A stretch of DNA of 64,000 nt, taken from positions 62,001 to 126,000 of the forward strand of contig CAWDLN010000013.1 in NCBI GenBank assembly GCA_963803115.1. Direction: 5' to 3'. The notes under the pieces were generated by a model. It was not told where the DNA came from. It made no database searches and saw only the letters and a list, made by a program, of their open reading frames with translations. The stretch's first letter is position 1; every line of letters starts with the position of its first letter. The position numbers and the translations under genes were made by a program. Shown here piece by piece: positions 34,029 through 42,824 of the stretch. The DNA is from DATBGZ01 sp963803115 (GTDB lineage: Bacteria > Actinomycetota > Actinomycetes > Mycobacteriales > Micromonosporaceae).

Positions 34029-36254
34029 ATGGCACGCAGCCGCATCGTTGGGGCCGCCGCAGCCGCCCTGTCAGTGCCGTTACTGCTGCTCTTCCCGCTC
34101 CCGAGCGCACATGCCGAGAGTGTGGCCGCGGCGGCGACGGCGGTGGCCGCACCTGGCCAGGCCAGCGACACCCGCGAGCTCACCCGTACCGACTTCACGT
34201 ACAAGGGCAAGCCGATCTCAGTCCCGAAGTCCTACCAGCCGCGCGCCGCGGCTCGATCGTTCGGCATCACGGCCGTCGGGGAGACCCCGCCGGTCGGTAC
34301 GGAACGCGAGATGTGGGCGCTCGACGACTTCAACGGGATCATCTACACCAAGATCTACAAGCTTCTCGCGGTCGGCGCCAAGATCGAAGTATGGGTTGCC
34401 GTAGACACCGCGTTCCCGGCCGGTGACTGTCGCAACGCCGTCCCGAACACAACCCAGGTCACGACCGCGCAGGCCGAGTCCCTTCGCGACGAGTTCGACA
34501 ACAACATGTTCCCGAAGGAGACGGCCACATTCAGCACGCCGCCGGACCGCGACGGCACCAACATCCCGCCCGACTTCGACTTCGGCCTCGACTTCACCGG
34601 CAACGGCGACAAGACGATGGCCCTGATCGACAACGTGCGCGACGACAACTTCTACGACTTCCCGGCCGCGTCGACGTACATCGCCGGGTTCTTCTTCTCG
34701 TTCTTCAACGAGATCATGGACCGCAATGTGATGACCATCGACGCGTACGACTGGCTGCACCGCACCGGCGCCAACCCGCCGGACAACCCAACGAGCGACC
34801 CGTGCACCAGCCGGCCCGGTCGTCCGCGGCTCTACGAGGGCACTTTCGCCCACGAGTGGCAGCACTTGCTGCACTACTACACCGACCCGTTCGAGACGAC
34901 CTGGATGAACGAAGGGCTCTCCGACTTCGCCCAGACCCTCGTCGGCTACGTCGATGCCAGGCTGACCATCGACCAGAAGGGTGCCGACAGCCACATCTAC
35001 TGCTTCGAGGGCTTCGGCATTGTGCAGACACCGTTCAATCCGAACCCTCGTGATTGCGGTGGTGCAGAGAACTCCCTCAATCTCTGGGGCGAGGGGGTAC
35101 CGGCCGCGATCCTGGCCGACTATGGCAACGCCTACTCGCTGATGCTGTTCTTGTTTGACCGGTACGGCACGGCGTTCATGTCGGCTCTGCACCGGGACGG
35201 CGATCGGCAGGGCCTACCGAGCCTGGACGCCCAACTCGAGGCGGTCGGCGTGCACGACATGTACCAGGTGCTGCACGACTTCCAGACATCGACACTGGTC
35301 GACCGCATCGTCGGCAACCAGCCCTTCGGCATCATGCTCGGCGTGCCTAAGAGCCGCGTCACGAGCGCGAGTCTCAACTCCACGGTGAACCTGGCCAACC
35401 CGCAGTCCTACGACGACCCGGGCGCGGCAGCCAACGGCGCAGACTATGTGCCGCTTCAACGGGCCAACGGTGAGTTCCTCAAGGGCAAGGATCTACGTTC
35501 GCTCAAGTTCGAGGGAGCGAAGACCCTGCCGTCACTACCGTTGCTGTGGAGCTCGGTCAGCAACGATCCGGACCGAAACGGCAATCCGGTGCTGTGGTCG
35601 GGCAACGCCAGCAACCTGGACTCGGCAGCCGTCATACCGGTAGCTGTTCCGGCCGGCAGCCCGAGCTTGACCTTCCTCGGCAAGTACGGCGCCGAGCCCG
35701 GGTTCGACTACGCCTACGTGCAGGTGTCGACCGACGGCGGAGCGACCTACACGTCGATCCCTGGCGATCGCACGGGCGCGGCGCCGCTCGGACCGGGGCT
35801 GAATGGAACCACCGCTGGGTTCGTGCCGCACACGTTCAGCCTCGCGGCGTACGCGGGTCAGAACGTTCTGCTGAGCTTCCGGTACGTCTCGGACGGCGGC
35901 GTGAACCAGGGCGGCTTCAAGATCGATGACGTTAAGATCAACTCTACCGTCGTCAGCGATGGGTCGAACCTGAGCGCGTTCAAGTCTCCGACGCAGATCA
36001 GGCAGACCCCGGTGAACAACTTCAACGTAAAGGTGATCGGCATCGACCCCGCTCACAACCTCGCGTGGCAGTTGTTCGACTTCAACGGCAAGAGCTCCAT
36101 CTCGCTCAACCGGATCGAGCTGGCGCTGCTGGCGCTGTTCCCGCAGGTCGTCGTCATGGTCGCCTACGACGAGCCGACCGAGGTCGTGCAGCAGTACGCG
36201 CCGTACACGCTGACCGTCAACGGTGTGGTCCAGCCGGGCGGCAGCACTTTGTAG
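34029..36254 (+). CDS. Secreted zinc metalloprotease (HExxH) with C-terminal beta-sandwich
   Basis: The 741-residue protein has a clear signal peptide (ARSRIVGAAAAALSVPLLLL, cleaved near SAHAES). The metal site is HEWQH at residues 275-279 with Glu295 in MNEGLSDFAQTLVGY as the third ligand, a gluzincin layout similar to immune-inhibitor-A-like proteases. Around residues 540-640 lies a jelly-roll/MAM-like domain (DSAAVIPVAVPAGSPSLTFL, then VSTDGGATYTSIPGDR). It would act outside the cell on proteins. I start at ATG 34029 because of its ribosome site and signal peptide; upstream in-frame sequence is unlike coding DNA. A strong terminator follows. Confidence 0.85.
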   Translation: MARSRIVGAAAAALSVPLLLLFPLPSAHAESVAAAATAVAAPGQASDTRELTRTDFTYKGKPISVPKSYQPRAAARSFGITAVGETPPVGTEREMWALDDFNGIIYTKIYKLLAVGAKIEVWVAVDTAFPAGDCRNAVPNTTQVTTAQAESLRDEFDNNMFPKETATFSTPPDRDGTNIPPDFDFGLDFTGNGDKTMALIDNVRDDNFYDFPAASTYIAGFFFSFFNEIMDRNVMTIDAYDWLHRTGANPPDNPTSDPCTSRPGRPRLYEGTFAHEWQHLLHYYTDPFETTWMNEGLSDFAQTLVGYVDARLTIDQKGADSHIYCFEGFGIVQTPFNPNPRDCGGAENSLNLWGEGVPAAILADYGNAYSLMLFLFDRYGTAFMSALHRDGDRQGLPSLDAQLEAVGVHDMYQVLHDFQTSTLVDRIVGNQPFGIMLGVPKSRVTSASLNSTVNLANPQSYDDPGAAANGADYVPLQRANGEFLKGKDLRSLKFEGAKTLPSLPLLWSSVSNDPDRNGNPVLWSGNASNLDSAAVIPVAVPAGSPSLTFLGKYGAEPGFDYAYVQVSTDGGATYTSIPGDRTGAAPLGPGLNGTTAGFVPHTFSLAAYAGQNVLLSFRYVSDGGVNQGGFKIDDVKINSTVVSDGSNLSAFKSPTQIRQTPVNNFNVKVIGIDPAHNLAWQLFDFNGKSSISLNRIELALLALFPQVVVMVAYDEPTEVVQQYAPYTLTVNGVVQPGGSTL

Positions 36255-36265
36255 CAGCAAGACCA

Positions 36266-36312
36266 CTGGCCGGTCAGACCTCCGATACTCCGGGGGAGGT
36301 CTGGCCGGCCAG
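36266..36312 (+). terminator. Strong hairpin terminator after the metalloprotease gene
   Basis: CTGGCCGGTCAGACCTCC pairs with GGAGGTCTGGCCGGCCAG, an 18-bp stem with one A/G mismatch, 12 bp after the stop. Confidence 0.8.
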
Positions 36313-36392
36313 TTCATGCGGGCCAGCCAGGCCACGCGAGGTATGTGCACTGGGGGTGTCTGGTCGAGGTTACTGCCCGGTAGAGTTCTGCC

Positions 36393-37622
36393 GTGACCCT
36401 CACCCGCACCGTCGATCCGACCGAGGTCGGCCTCAATCCCCGGCGCCTGGCGAGCTTGGACTCGCACTTCGCGCAGTATGTCGACAGCGGCAAGATCGCC
36501 GGCTGGCACATCGTGGTCAGCCGCCGTGGCGAGGTCGCCCACTCGTCGACCTATGGCCTACGTGATCTCGAAGCCGGTGCGCCGGTGACCGCGGATACGT
36601 TGTGGCGCATCTACTCCATGACCAAGCCGATCACCTCCGTCGCCGCGATGATGTTGTGGGAGGAGGGACGGTTCGAGCTCAACGATGAGATCAGCCGGTG
36701 GCTGCCCGAGTTCGCCGACGTACGCGTCTACGACAAAGGCTCGGCGCTGCGGCCGTTCACCGTGCCCGCGTTGGAGCCGATCCGGGTGTGGCATCTGCTC
36801 ACCCACACCAGCGGCCTGACCTACGGATTTCTGCAGACGTCGGTGGTGGATGCGCTCTACCGCAAGGCCGGGTCCGAGCTGGGCGGCGCCGAGGGCGTCG
36901 ACCTGACCACCGCGTGCCAGACCTGGGCCAACCTGCCACTGCTGTTCCACCCGGGCACTCGGTGGGGTTACTCGGTCGCGTCCGATGTGCTGGGCCGCCT
37001 GATCGAGGTCATCTCCGGCCAGGGCCTGGACGACTTCTTCGCGGAGCGGATCTTCGGACCGCTCGGCATGACCGAGACGCGTTGGTGGGTGGACGGCGAC
37101 GACGCCGCACGACTGGCCGCGCTGTATGCGCCGGATCCCGCGACCGGCAAGGCTTTCCGGTACGACGTCATCGGCACAAAGGCACTTACCAAGCCGAGCA
37201 TGCTCGGCGGTGGCTCTGGACTGATCTCGACAGCCGCTGACTACCATCGCTTCACGCAGATGCTGCTACGCGAGGGCGCGTACGACGGCGGGCGCCTGCT
37301 CGGAAGCCGGACGTTGCGGTACATGACCCGCAACCACCTGCCCGGCGGGGCTGACCTGCAGACGCTGTCGACCGGCGGCTTCGCCGAGACCATCCTCGAA
37401 GGGATTGGCTTCGGCCTGGGTTTCGCGGTTGTCCTTGACCCAGTGCCCGGCAAGGTACCGAGCTCGGAGGGCCTCTTCTACTGGGGCGGTCTGGCGAGCA
37501 CGGCGTTCTGGGTGGACCCGGCGGAGGAGCTGACGGTCATGCTCTTCACCCAACTGCTCCCGTCGAGCACGTACACGTTGCGACCTCAACTTCGCCAGCT
37601 TGTCTACTCCGCCATTGAGTAG
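36393..37622 (+). CDS. Beta-lactamase-fold serine hydrolase (class C/EstB-like esterase)
   Basis: The 409-residue product from GTG 36393 has the serine motif SMTK (Ser75-Lys78) in WRIYSMTKPITSVAAMMLWE and the tyrosine motif Tyr193-Ser-Val in RWGYSVASDVLGRLIEVISG. A C-terminal FYWGGLASTAFWVDP fills the KTG-equivalent place. No signal peptide is seen, so an intracellular esterase or peptidase is more likely than an antibiotic-degrading lactamase. The last codons (ATT GAG TAG) begin a six-unit 17-bp tandem array. Confidence 0.88.
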   Translation: MTLTRTVDPTEVGLNPRRLASLDSHFAQYVDSGKIAGWHIVVSRRGEVAHSSTYGLRDLEAGAPVTADTLWRIYSMTKPITSVAAMMLWEEGRFELNDEISRWLPEFADVRVYDKGSALRPFTVPALEPIRVWHLLTHTSGLTYGFLQTSVVDALYRKAGSELGGAEGVDLTTACQTWANLPLLFHPGTRWGYSVASDVLGRLIEVISGQGLDDFFAERIFGPLGMTETRWWVDGDDAARLAALYAPDPATGKAFRYDVIGTKALTKPSMLGGGSGLISTAADYHRFTQMLLREGAYDGGRLLGSRTLRYMTRNHLPGGADLQTLSTGGFAETILEGIGFGLGFAVVLDPVPGKVPSSEGLFYWGGLASTAFWVDPAEELTVMLFTQLLPSSTYTLRPQLRQLVYSAIE

Positions 37623-37715
37623 CACGCGCCACTGAGTACCAGGCGCGATTGAGTACCAGGCGGCGTTGAGTACCAGGCGGCGTTGAGTACCAGGCGCCAT
37701 TGCGTACCAGGCGAA
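37614..37715. repeat. Six tandem 17-bp repeats starting at a stop codon
   Basis: Units start at 37614, 37631, 37648, 37665, 37682 and 37699 with consensus ATTGAGTACCAGGCGSC. The first unit includes the hydrolase stop (ATTGAGTAG). Divergence is greatest at the two outer units. Confidence 0.9.
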
Positions 37716-37869
37716 GGCGGGACATGTTGCGCGCTTCCGCGCCGACCCGGCATAGTCCCCCGGAGGTGGCGTACCGGAAACATCAGCCGTCGCTCCTAGT
37801 GACTGCGCGACCGCAAACGGTCGTGCAGTCACACGTTGAATACCGTCAATCAGGACGAGGGGGATTTCA

Positions 37870-38390
37870 GTGGCAGACCAGACGAGTGGCGGGGGTTTTT
37901 CCGTGCCACTTCCTCGGCGGGGGCCGCTCGCCCATGATCCCGAAACGCTTGCGCGTGATCTCGAGGCGCTAGCGCGTGATCCCGAGACGCTAGGCCGTGA
38001 TCTCGAGACGCTCGGCCGTGATCTCGAGACGCTCGGCCGTGATCCCGAGACGCTCGGCCGTGATCCCGAAACGGCTGTGGCACCCGTCCGGGATGGGCGC
38101 GGACCCCGCCATCTCGCCGACAGCTGGGAGGGTCCGGTCAGTCAGAACCGTCCGCTGCCGAGCCGCCGCCACGGGTTTCATTGGCTGCTGCTCATCCCGA
38201 CGGTCATGCCGCTCCTGGTTCCCTTCTACAACCGCGATACGCCCGCGCCTGTTCGGCCTGCCGTTCTTCTACTGGTACCAGCTGGTCAGCGTGCTGGTGA
38301 TGATCGTCGTCGTAACCGCGGTGTACCAGCTGACCAAGGCCGGGAGCGTCGATGGGATCGCTGACGGACCGGCAGGTCGAGATCGGGGTC
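37870..38390 (+). CDS. DUF3311 membrane protein with an N-terminal heptapeptide-repeat extension, frameshifted
   Basis: GTG 37870 follows GAGGGGG. Residues 22-68 are near-perfect copies of RDPETLG/RDLETLG. From about residue 98 a DUF3311 core begins: RRHGFHWLLLIPTVMPLLVP, then FYNRDT. The frame shifts at the CCC of 38242-38244 and continues LFGLPFFYWYQLVSVLVMIV and VTAVYQLTKAGS. Removing one C restores one frame. DUF3311 proteins are about 70-100 residues, have two helices, and precede MctP-type symporters, probably as a small subunit. The roughly 95-residue extension is unusual. The end is approximate: it overlaps the mctP start. Confidence 0.7.
37933..38073 (+). repeat. 21-bp in-frame tandem repeats encoding RD(P/L)ETLG
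   Basis: Almost seven 21-bp units at 37933, 37954, 37975, 37996, 38017, 38038 and a partial one at 38059. They differ mainly at GATCCCGAG versus GATCTCGAG (Pro/Leu) and CTCGGC versus CTAGCG. Confidence 0.92.
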
Positions 38391-40002
38391 TTCCTGCTGT
38401 TGCTCGCCGCGATGATCGTGGTGGCGTTCCTCGCCTCCCGGTGGCGACGGCCCAGGACGAGCATCAACAACCTCGATGAGTGGGGCGTCGGTGGGCGCGC
38501 GTTCGGGAACTGGGTGACCTGGTTCCTCATCGGAGGCTCGTCCTACACGGCGTACACGTTCGTGGCGATTCCGGCCTTCTCGTGGGGTGCCGGCGCGATC
38601 GGCTTCTACGCCATCACCTTCGCTCTGCTCACGACGCCGCTGGTGTTCCTCGTCAGCACCCGGTTCTGGTCGGTCGCGCACGCGCACGGGTTCGTCACCT
38701 CGGCCGAGTTCATCCGGGCGCGCTTCGGTTCCCGGCCGCTCGGCCTGGTCGTCGCGGTCACCGGCATCGTCGCGACGTTGCCGTACATCGCGGTCCAGCT
38801 GCTCGCGCTGGAGGCCGTCTTCAAGGTCATCGGCGTCAACGGAGAGTGGCCGCTGCTCGCGGCACTCGCGGTTGTGTCCATCTCCACGTTCCGCAGCGGC
38901 CTGCGTGCTCCCGCCCTGCTGTCCATCGCGAAGGACGTCCTGCTCGTCTGGCTTGTGCTCGCGACCGTGCTCGTCGTAGCCATGTCCGGCGGCTGGGGGC
39001 AAACGTTCGAGGCGGCCGGCGGGCGGTTCGCCAACGACCAGAACCCCGCCTCGAACGTGTTGCTCGCGGGCGCTCCGGGCGAGGTCGCGTACCTCACACT
39101 GATCATCGGGTCCACGTTGTCGATCTTCGCGTACCCGCACATCCTCACGGCGCTGCTGGCGGCCAAGGACCGCAACACCATCAAGCGCAACGCGGCGGCC
39201 CTACCGGTCTACTGCCTGGTGCTCGGCCTGATGGCGCTGCTGGGTCTGTTCGCAGTGGCCAAGGGGTGTCATCCCGATCGGTACCGACCTCAACACGATC
39301 ATGCCGAGAACGTTCCAGGCGGTGTTCCCCGCCTGGAGCGCGGGCATCGCGTACGCGACCATCGCGGTGGCGGCGCTGATCCCGGCGGCGATCATGTCGA
39401 TATCGGCGGCGAACCTGTTCACCCGGTCGATCTACGTCGAGTACATCCGGCCCCGGGCCACACCGGCCGAGGAGGCCCAGGTCAGCCGGTGGACCTCGCT
39501 CGCGGTGAAGTTCGGCGCCGCCGGCGTCATCCTCCTGCTCGACCCGACGTTCTCGGTGGACTTCCAGACCATCGGCAGCGTCCTCATCCTGCAGATCGTG
39601 CCGGCGGTCTTCTTAGGCATCATGACCGGTTGGTTCCATCGCTGGGCGTTGATGGTCGGCATGGTGGTCGGGCTGGGCTTTTCCTTGTTCCTGCTCTACA
39701 ACACGCCACAGATCAGTCGGGGCGTCGTCGTCAAGGAGCACTTCGGCGGGTCGATGTGGGCACTGTCCGAATGGGGCATCGACACCAACGTCAGTGTCTA
39801 CATCGGACTGATTACGCTCGCGGTCAATCTGGTGATCGTGGTCGCGCTCACAGCTATCTTCAAGCTGTTGCAGATATCGCCGAACCTCGACCACACCCAG
39901 CCGGAGGACTACACCGCTGACGCCGACATCGAGGGTCTGGACCGGCTGGACCACCTCCTCGACGGCATCCCCCAGAAGACCGGAGCCCATGCGCTGCGAT
40001 AG
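38352..40002 (+). CDS. MctP-type sodium:solute (monocarboxylate) symporter, one frameshift
   Basis: ATG 38352 follows GGGAG. The first frame carries VEIGVFLLLLAAMIVVAFLA, NLDEWGVGGRAFGNWVTWFL, GGSSYTAYTFVAIPAFSWGA and SAEFIRARFGSRPLGL, the sodium:solute symporter family text. At GGGG (39263-39266) the frame shifts by one, and the second frame continues VIPIGTDLNTIMPRTFQAVF, ALIPAAIMSISAANLFTRSI and on to 40002. Reading GGG instead of GGGG gives KGVIPIG, as in the family, so one continuous protein of about 550 residues is likely. It would import monocarboxylates such as lactate, pyruvate or propionate. Treat as intact pending resequencing. Confidence 0.8.
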
Positions 40003-40194
40003 CCCGCCGCCTGCTCATCACATGACCATTACTGGTCCATCACGGTTGTGACACCGGTTCGGCAGGTGCATTCACGATGCAGGAAACTGCGTGATACGAC
40101 AGCGCCCTACGACCACACGCCACTTTGTTCGCAATGAGAACACCGCACCATCGGTCACTGGAATCTGTTTCGTTACGGCTGCGCAACGAGAGCA

Positions 40195-40229
40195 TTGACA
40201 AGGCGATTGTCAAACGTACACTCCTAGTG
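40195..40229 (+). promoter_or_regulatory. livG promoter with overlapping operator
   Basis: TTGACA (40195-40200), a 16-bp spacer and TACACT (40217-40222) form a good sigma-70-type promoter. TTGACAA-GGCGA-TTGTCAA (40195-40213) is a perfect inverted repeat over the -35. CACT-CCT-AGTG (40219-40229) overlaps the -10 and matches palindromes before tetR. The ATG of livG is 85 bp downstream. A repressor at the second site would block the polymerase. Confidence 0.6.
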
Positions 40230-40313
40230 CAATAACCCCCAGGAGCTCGCTGAAACCCGGTGGTGCTCCGGTACGGATGCCATTCACCAACCGACGATGA
40301 CGACCGAGGTGCG

Positions 40314-41151
40314 ATGAGACCGTCAGGGGAACTGACCGAGCAGGGCCTTGCGCTTGCCCTGCAGGGCATTGAGGTCCGATTCGGCGGTCTCGTGGCGCTC
40401 GAGGATGTCTCGCTGCAGGTTACGCCGGGCCGGATCATCGGCGTCATTGGTCCCAACGGGGCCGGCAAGACCACGCTGTTCAACGTGGTGTGCGGGTTCG
40501 TGAGGCCGACCGCCGGGACCATGACCCTCAACGGCGTCCCGCTGCGACCCCGTCCCCACCAGCTCAGCAGGCTCGGCATCTCCCGAACACTGCAAGGCGT
40601 CGGCCTGTTCAACGGAATGACGGTACTGGAGAACGTCGTCGCTGGCGCCACGCACACCGCCACGGCCGGGTTCTGGTCGGCGCTGCTCGGCCTGCCTCGC
40701 AGCGACAACGACGAACGGCGACTCAAGGCCGAAGCGATGGCACTGCTGGACGAGATGGGGTGCCGCCAAGTACGCCGCCGCGTATCCGGCGATGCTGCCC
40801 TACGCGCTGCGCAAGCGCGTGGCGCTGGCCCGGGCGTTGGCCGGCAAACCCCGGCTGCTGCTGCTCGACGAGCCGGCCGGTGGTCTGTCTCATGAGGACA
40901 TTGACGCGCTCGCCGAGCTCGTTGTCGCGCTGCCGGGCCGTACCGGTGCGGGGTGTTCGGTGCTCCTGGTCGAGCACCACATGGACTTCGTGATGAAGGT
41001 CTGCGATGACATCGTTGTGCTCGACTTCGGTCGGGTCATCGCGACCGGCAGCCCGGCCGAGGTCCAGCAGAACCCGGCGGTCGCCGAGGCCTACCTCGGT
41101 ACCGAGGTAGGCGGCGACGTCAGTGGCGAGGTCAGTGGAGCGTCCGCATGA
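40314..41151 (+). CDS. livG: Branched-chain-type ABC transporter ATPase LivG, one frameshift
   Basis: ATG 40314 follows GAGGTG. The first frame has VRFGGLVALEDVSLQVTPGR and Walker A GPNGAGKTT, then GISRTLQGVGLFNGMTVLEN (Q-loop). It shifts by one at GGGG 40757-40760; the second frame continues AAKYAAAYPAMLPYALRKRV, ALARALAGKPRLLLLDEPAG (Walker B) and CSVLLVEHHMDFVMKVCDD (H-loop), ending at 41151. Reading GGG gives an uninterrupted MGAAKYA. The signature is LPYALRKRV, a variant normal for this subfamily. It powers import with LivF, LivH and LivM. Confidence 0.85.
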
Positions 41152-41867
41152 GTGACCCGATCCTGGAGGTGCGCGGCTTGTGCTCCGGCTATGGCCAGAT
41201 CAAGGTCCTGCATGACGTCGACCTGACCGTCTCGGCCGGTTCGATCGTGGCGGTTCTCGGCGCCAACGGCGCTGGCAAGACCACCTTGCTGCGTACGGTT
41301 TCCGGGTTGGTCCGACCGTCGGCCGGTTCGATCGTCTACGAGGGTCAGGACCTGACCACGGTTGCGGTAGAGCGGCTCGTGCGGCTCGGCATCGCGCACG
41401 TGCCGGAGGGGCGGGGCATCGTCGCCGAGCTCACCGTTGACGAAAACCTTCGCTTGGGCGGGTTGTGGCGCAAGGACCGGGCCGACGACGGTCGGGCCCT
41501 CGACGAGGTCTACCAGCTCTTCGAACCGCTGGCCCGGCGCCGCAGCTACGCCGGACATCAGCTTTCCGGCGGCGAGCGCCAGATGCTCGCGGTCGGCCGG
41601 GCGCTGGTGGCGCGGCCGCGACTGCTGCTGCTCGACGAACCGTCGCTGGGTCTGGCGCCCAAGGTCACCGCCCAGATCATGGCACTGCTCAAGCAATTGC
41701 GGGAAAGCAGCGGGCTCACGGTGCTTCTGGTCGAGCAGAACGTCCGCGGCGCATTGTCGATCGCCGACCAGGGCGTCGTCATGTCGTTGGGCCGGGTCGT
41801 GGTCAACCGCAAGGCGGCGCAGCTGCGCGACGACCAGGACCTGCGCCACGCATACCTCGGTTTCTGA
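41148..41867 (+). CDS. livF: Branched-chain-type ABC transporter ATPase LivF
   Basis: The 239-residue ATPase has Walker A LGANGAGKTTLLRTVSG, Q-loop HVPEGRGIVAELTVDENL, signature LSGGERQMLAVGRALV, Walker B RLLLLDEPSLGLAPK and H-loop VLLVEQNVRGAL, and ends YLGF. All motifs are intact. ATG 41148 overlaps the livG stop by four bases. The stop codon begins a three-unit 17-bp tandem repeat that separates it from livH. Confidence 0.95.
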   Translation: MSDPILEVRGLCSGYGQIKVLHDVDLTVSAGSIVAVLGANGAGKTTLLRTVSGLVRPSAGSIVYEGQDLTTVAVERLVRLGIAHVPEGRGIVAELTVDENLRLGGLWRKDRADDGRALDEVYQLFEPLARRRSYAGHQLSGGERQMLAVGRALVARPRLLLLDEPSLGLAPKVTAQIMALLKQLRESSGLTVLLVEQNVRGALSIADQGVVMSLGRVVVNRKAAQLRDDQDLRHAYLGF

Positions 41868-41912
41868 CCACAAAGGATTTCTGACCGCAAAGGGTTTCTG
41901 ACCACATTGGAC
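41862..41912 (+). repeat. Three tandem 17-bp repeats starting at the livF stop
   Basis: Units at 41862, 41879 and 41896 read TTTCTGACCACAAAGGA with two or three changes. Each copies the final TTC-TGA of livF, so each unit supplies another stop in that register. Confidence 0.9.
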
Positions 41913-41941
41913 GCCTCCGCGAAACGTTGGAAGGAAGGCAC

Positions 41942-42824
41942 TTGGACCGGTTCATCTTCCTCACCGCCGACGGACTGGCGAAGGGCGCGGTCTACGCCGC
42001 GTTCGCGCTGGCGCTGGTGTTGATCTGGCGAGCCGCGCGGATCGTGAACTTCGCCCAGGGTGCGATGGCGGTGGCGTCGGCCTACGTGGCGTATTCGGTC
42101 ACCCTGCACACGCACAACTACTGGCTCGGCTTCGGCTCAGCGCTCATCGGCGGCGCGGTACTGGGTGCTCTGGTCGAACGCACGGCGATGCGGTGGACCG
42201 GGCACGAGCGCCCGCTCGACGCGGTCATCGTGGCGCTGGGTGTGGTGCTGGTGGTCCAGGCGATCCTCGGCGTGGTCTACGGCTCGGAGTACCTCCCGAT
42301 CGGCACGCCGTTCTCGACCACGGTCCTCACCGTCGGCGATACGAAGACCGTGTCGCCGTACCAGCTGTTCGTCTTCGCGGCCGTGGCCCTGCTCGTGGCG
42401 TTGCTGGCCTTGCTCTTCTCGAAGACCCGGTTGGGGTTGCGGCTACGGTCATCGGCGTTCGCGCCCGAGGTGTCGCGGCTGCTCGGCATCAACGTCACCC
42501 GGATGACCACGATCGGCTGGGCCCTCGCGGCGGCGGCGGGTGGACTCGCCGCCGATGCTCATCCTGCCGACGGAGCTGGGCCTGCACCCGACCGCGATGG
42601 ACGCCGTGTTCGTGTCCGCCTTCACCGCCGCGGTGATCGGGGGCCTGGACAGCCCGGTCGGCGCCGTGATCGGTGGGCTGTCGTTAGGCCTGGTGCTCAA
42701 TTACGTGACCGGCTATGCGCACAACCCCAACCTCGCGAGCATTACGGTGCTGGCGTTGCTCCTGTGCGTGCTGCTGGTGCGCCCCGGTGGTCTCTTCTCT
42801 GGCGTCGCGGCGAGGCGGGTATGA
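41942..42824 (+). CDS. livH: Branched-chain-type ABC permease LivH, one frameshift
   Basis: TTG 41942 follows AAGGAAGG. The first frame reads DRFIFLTADGLAKGAVYAAF, ALALVLIWRAARIVNFAQGA and GINVTRMTTIGWALAAAAG. A one-base insertion in GCCGCCG near 42547-42553 moves it to MLILPTELGLHPTAMDAVFV and SAFTAAVIGGLDSPVGAVIG, ending GLFSGVAARRV at 42824. The second frame ends exactly with an ATGA overlap onto livM, as expected for an intact gene, which argues that the insertion is a sequence error. It forms one half of the membrane channel. Confidence 0.83.

Noticed and set aside
41862..41912. The repeats as ribosome-binding spacers for livH
   Set aside because: The livH ribosome site is AAGGAAGG at 41931-41938, downstream of the repeats, which instead carry extra stop codons.
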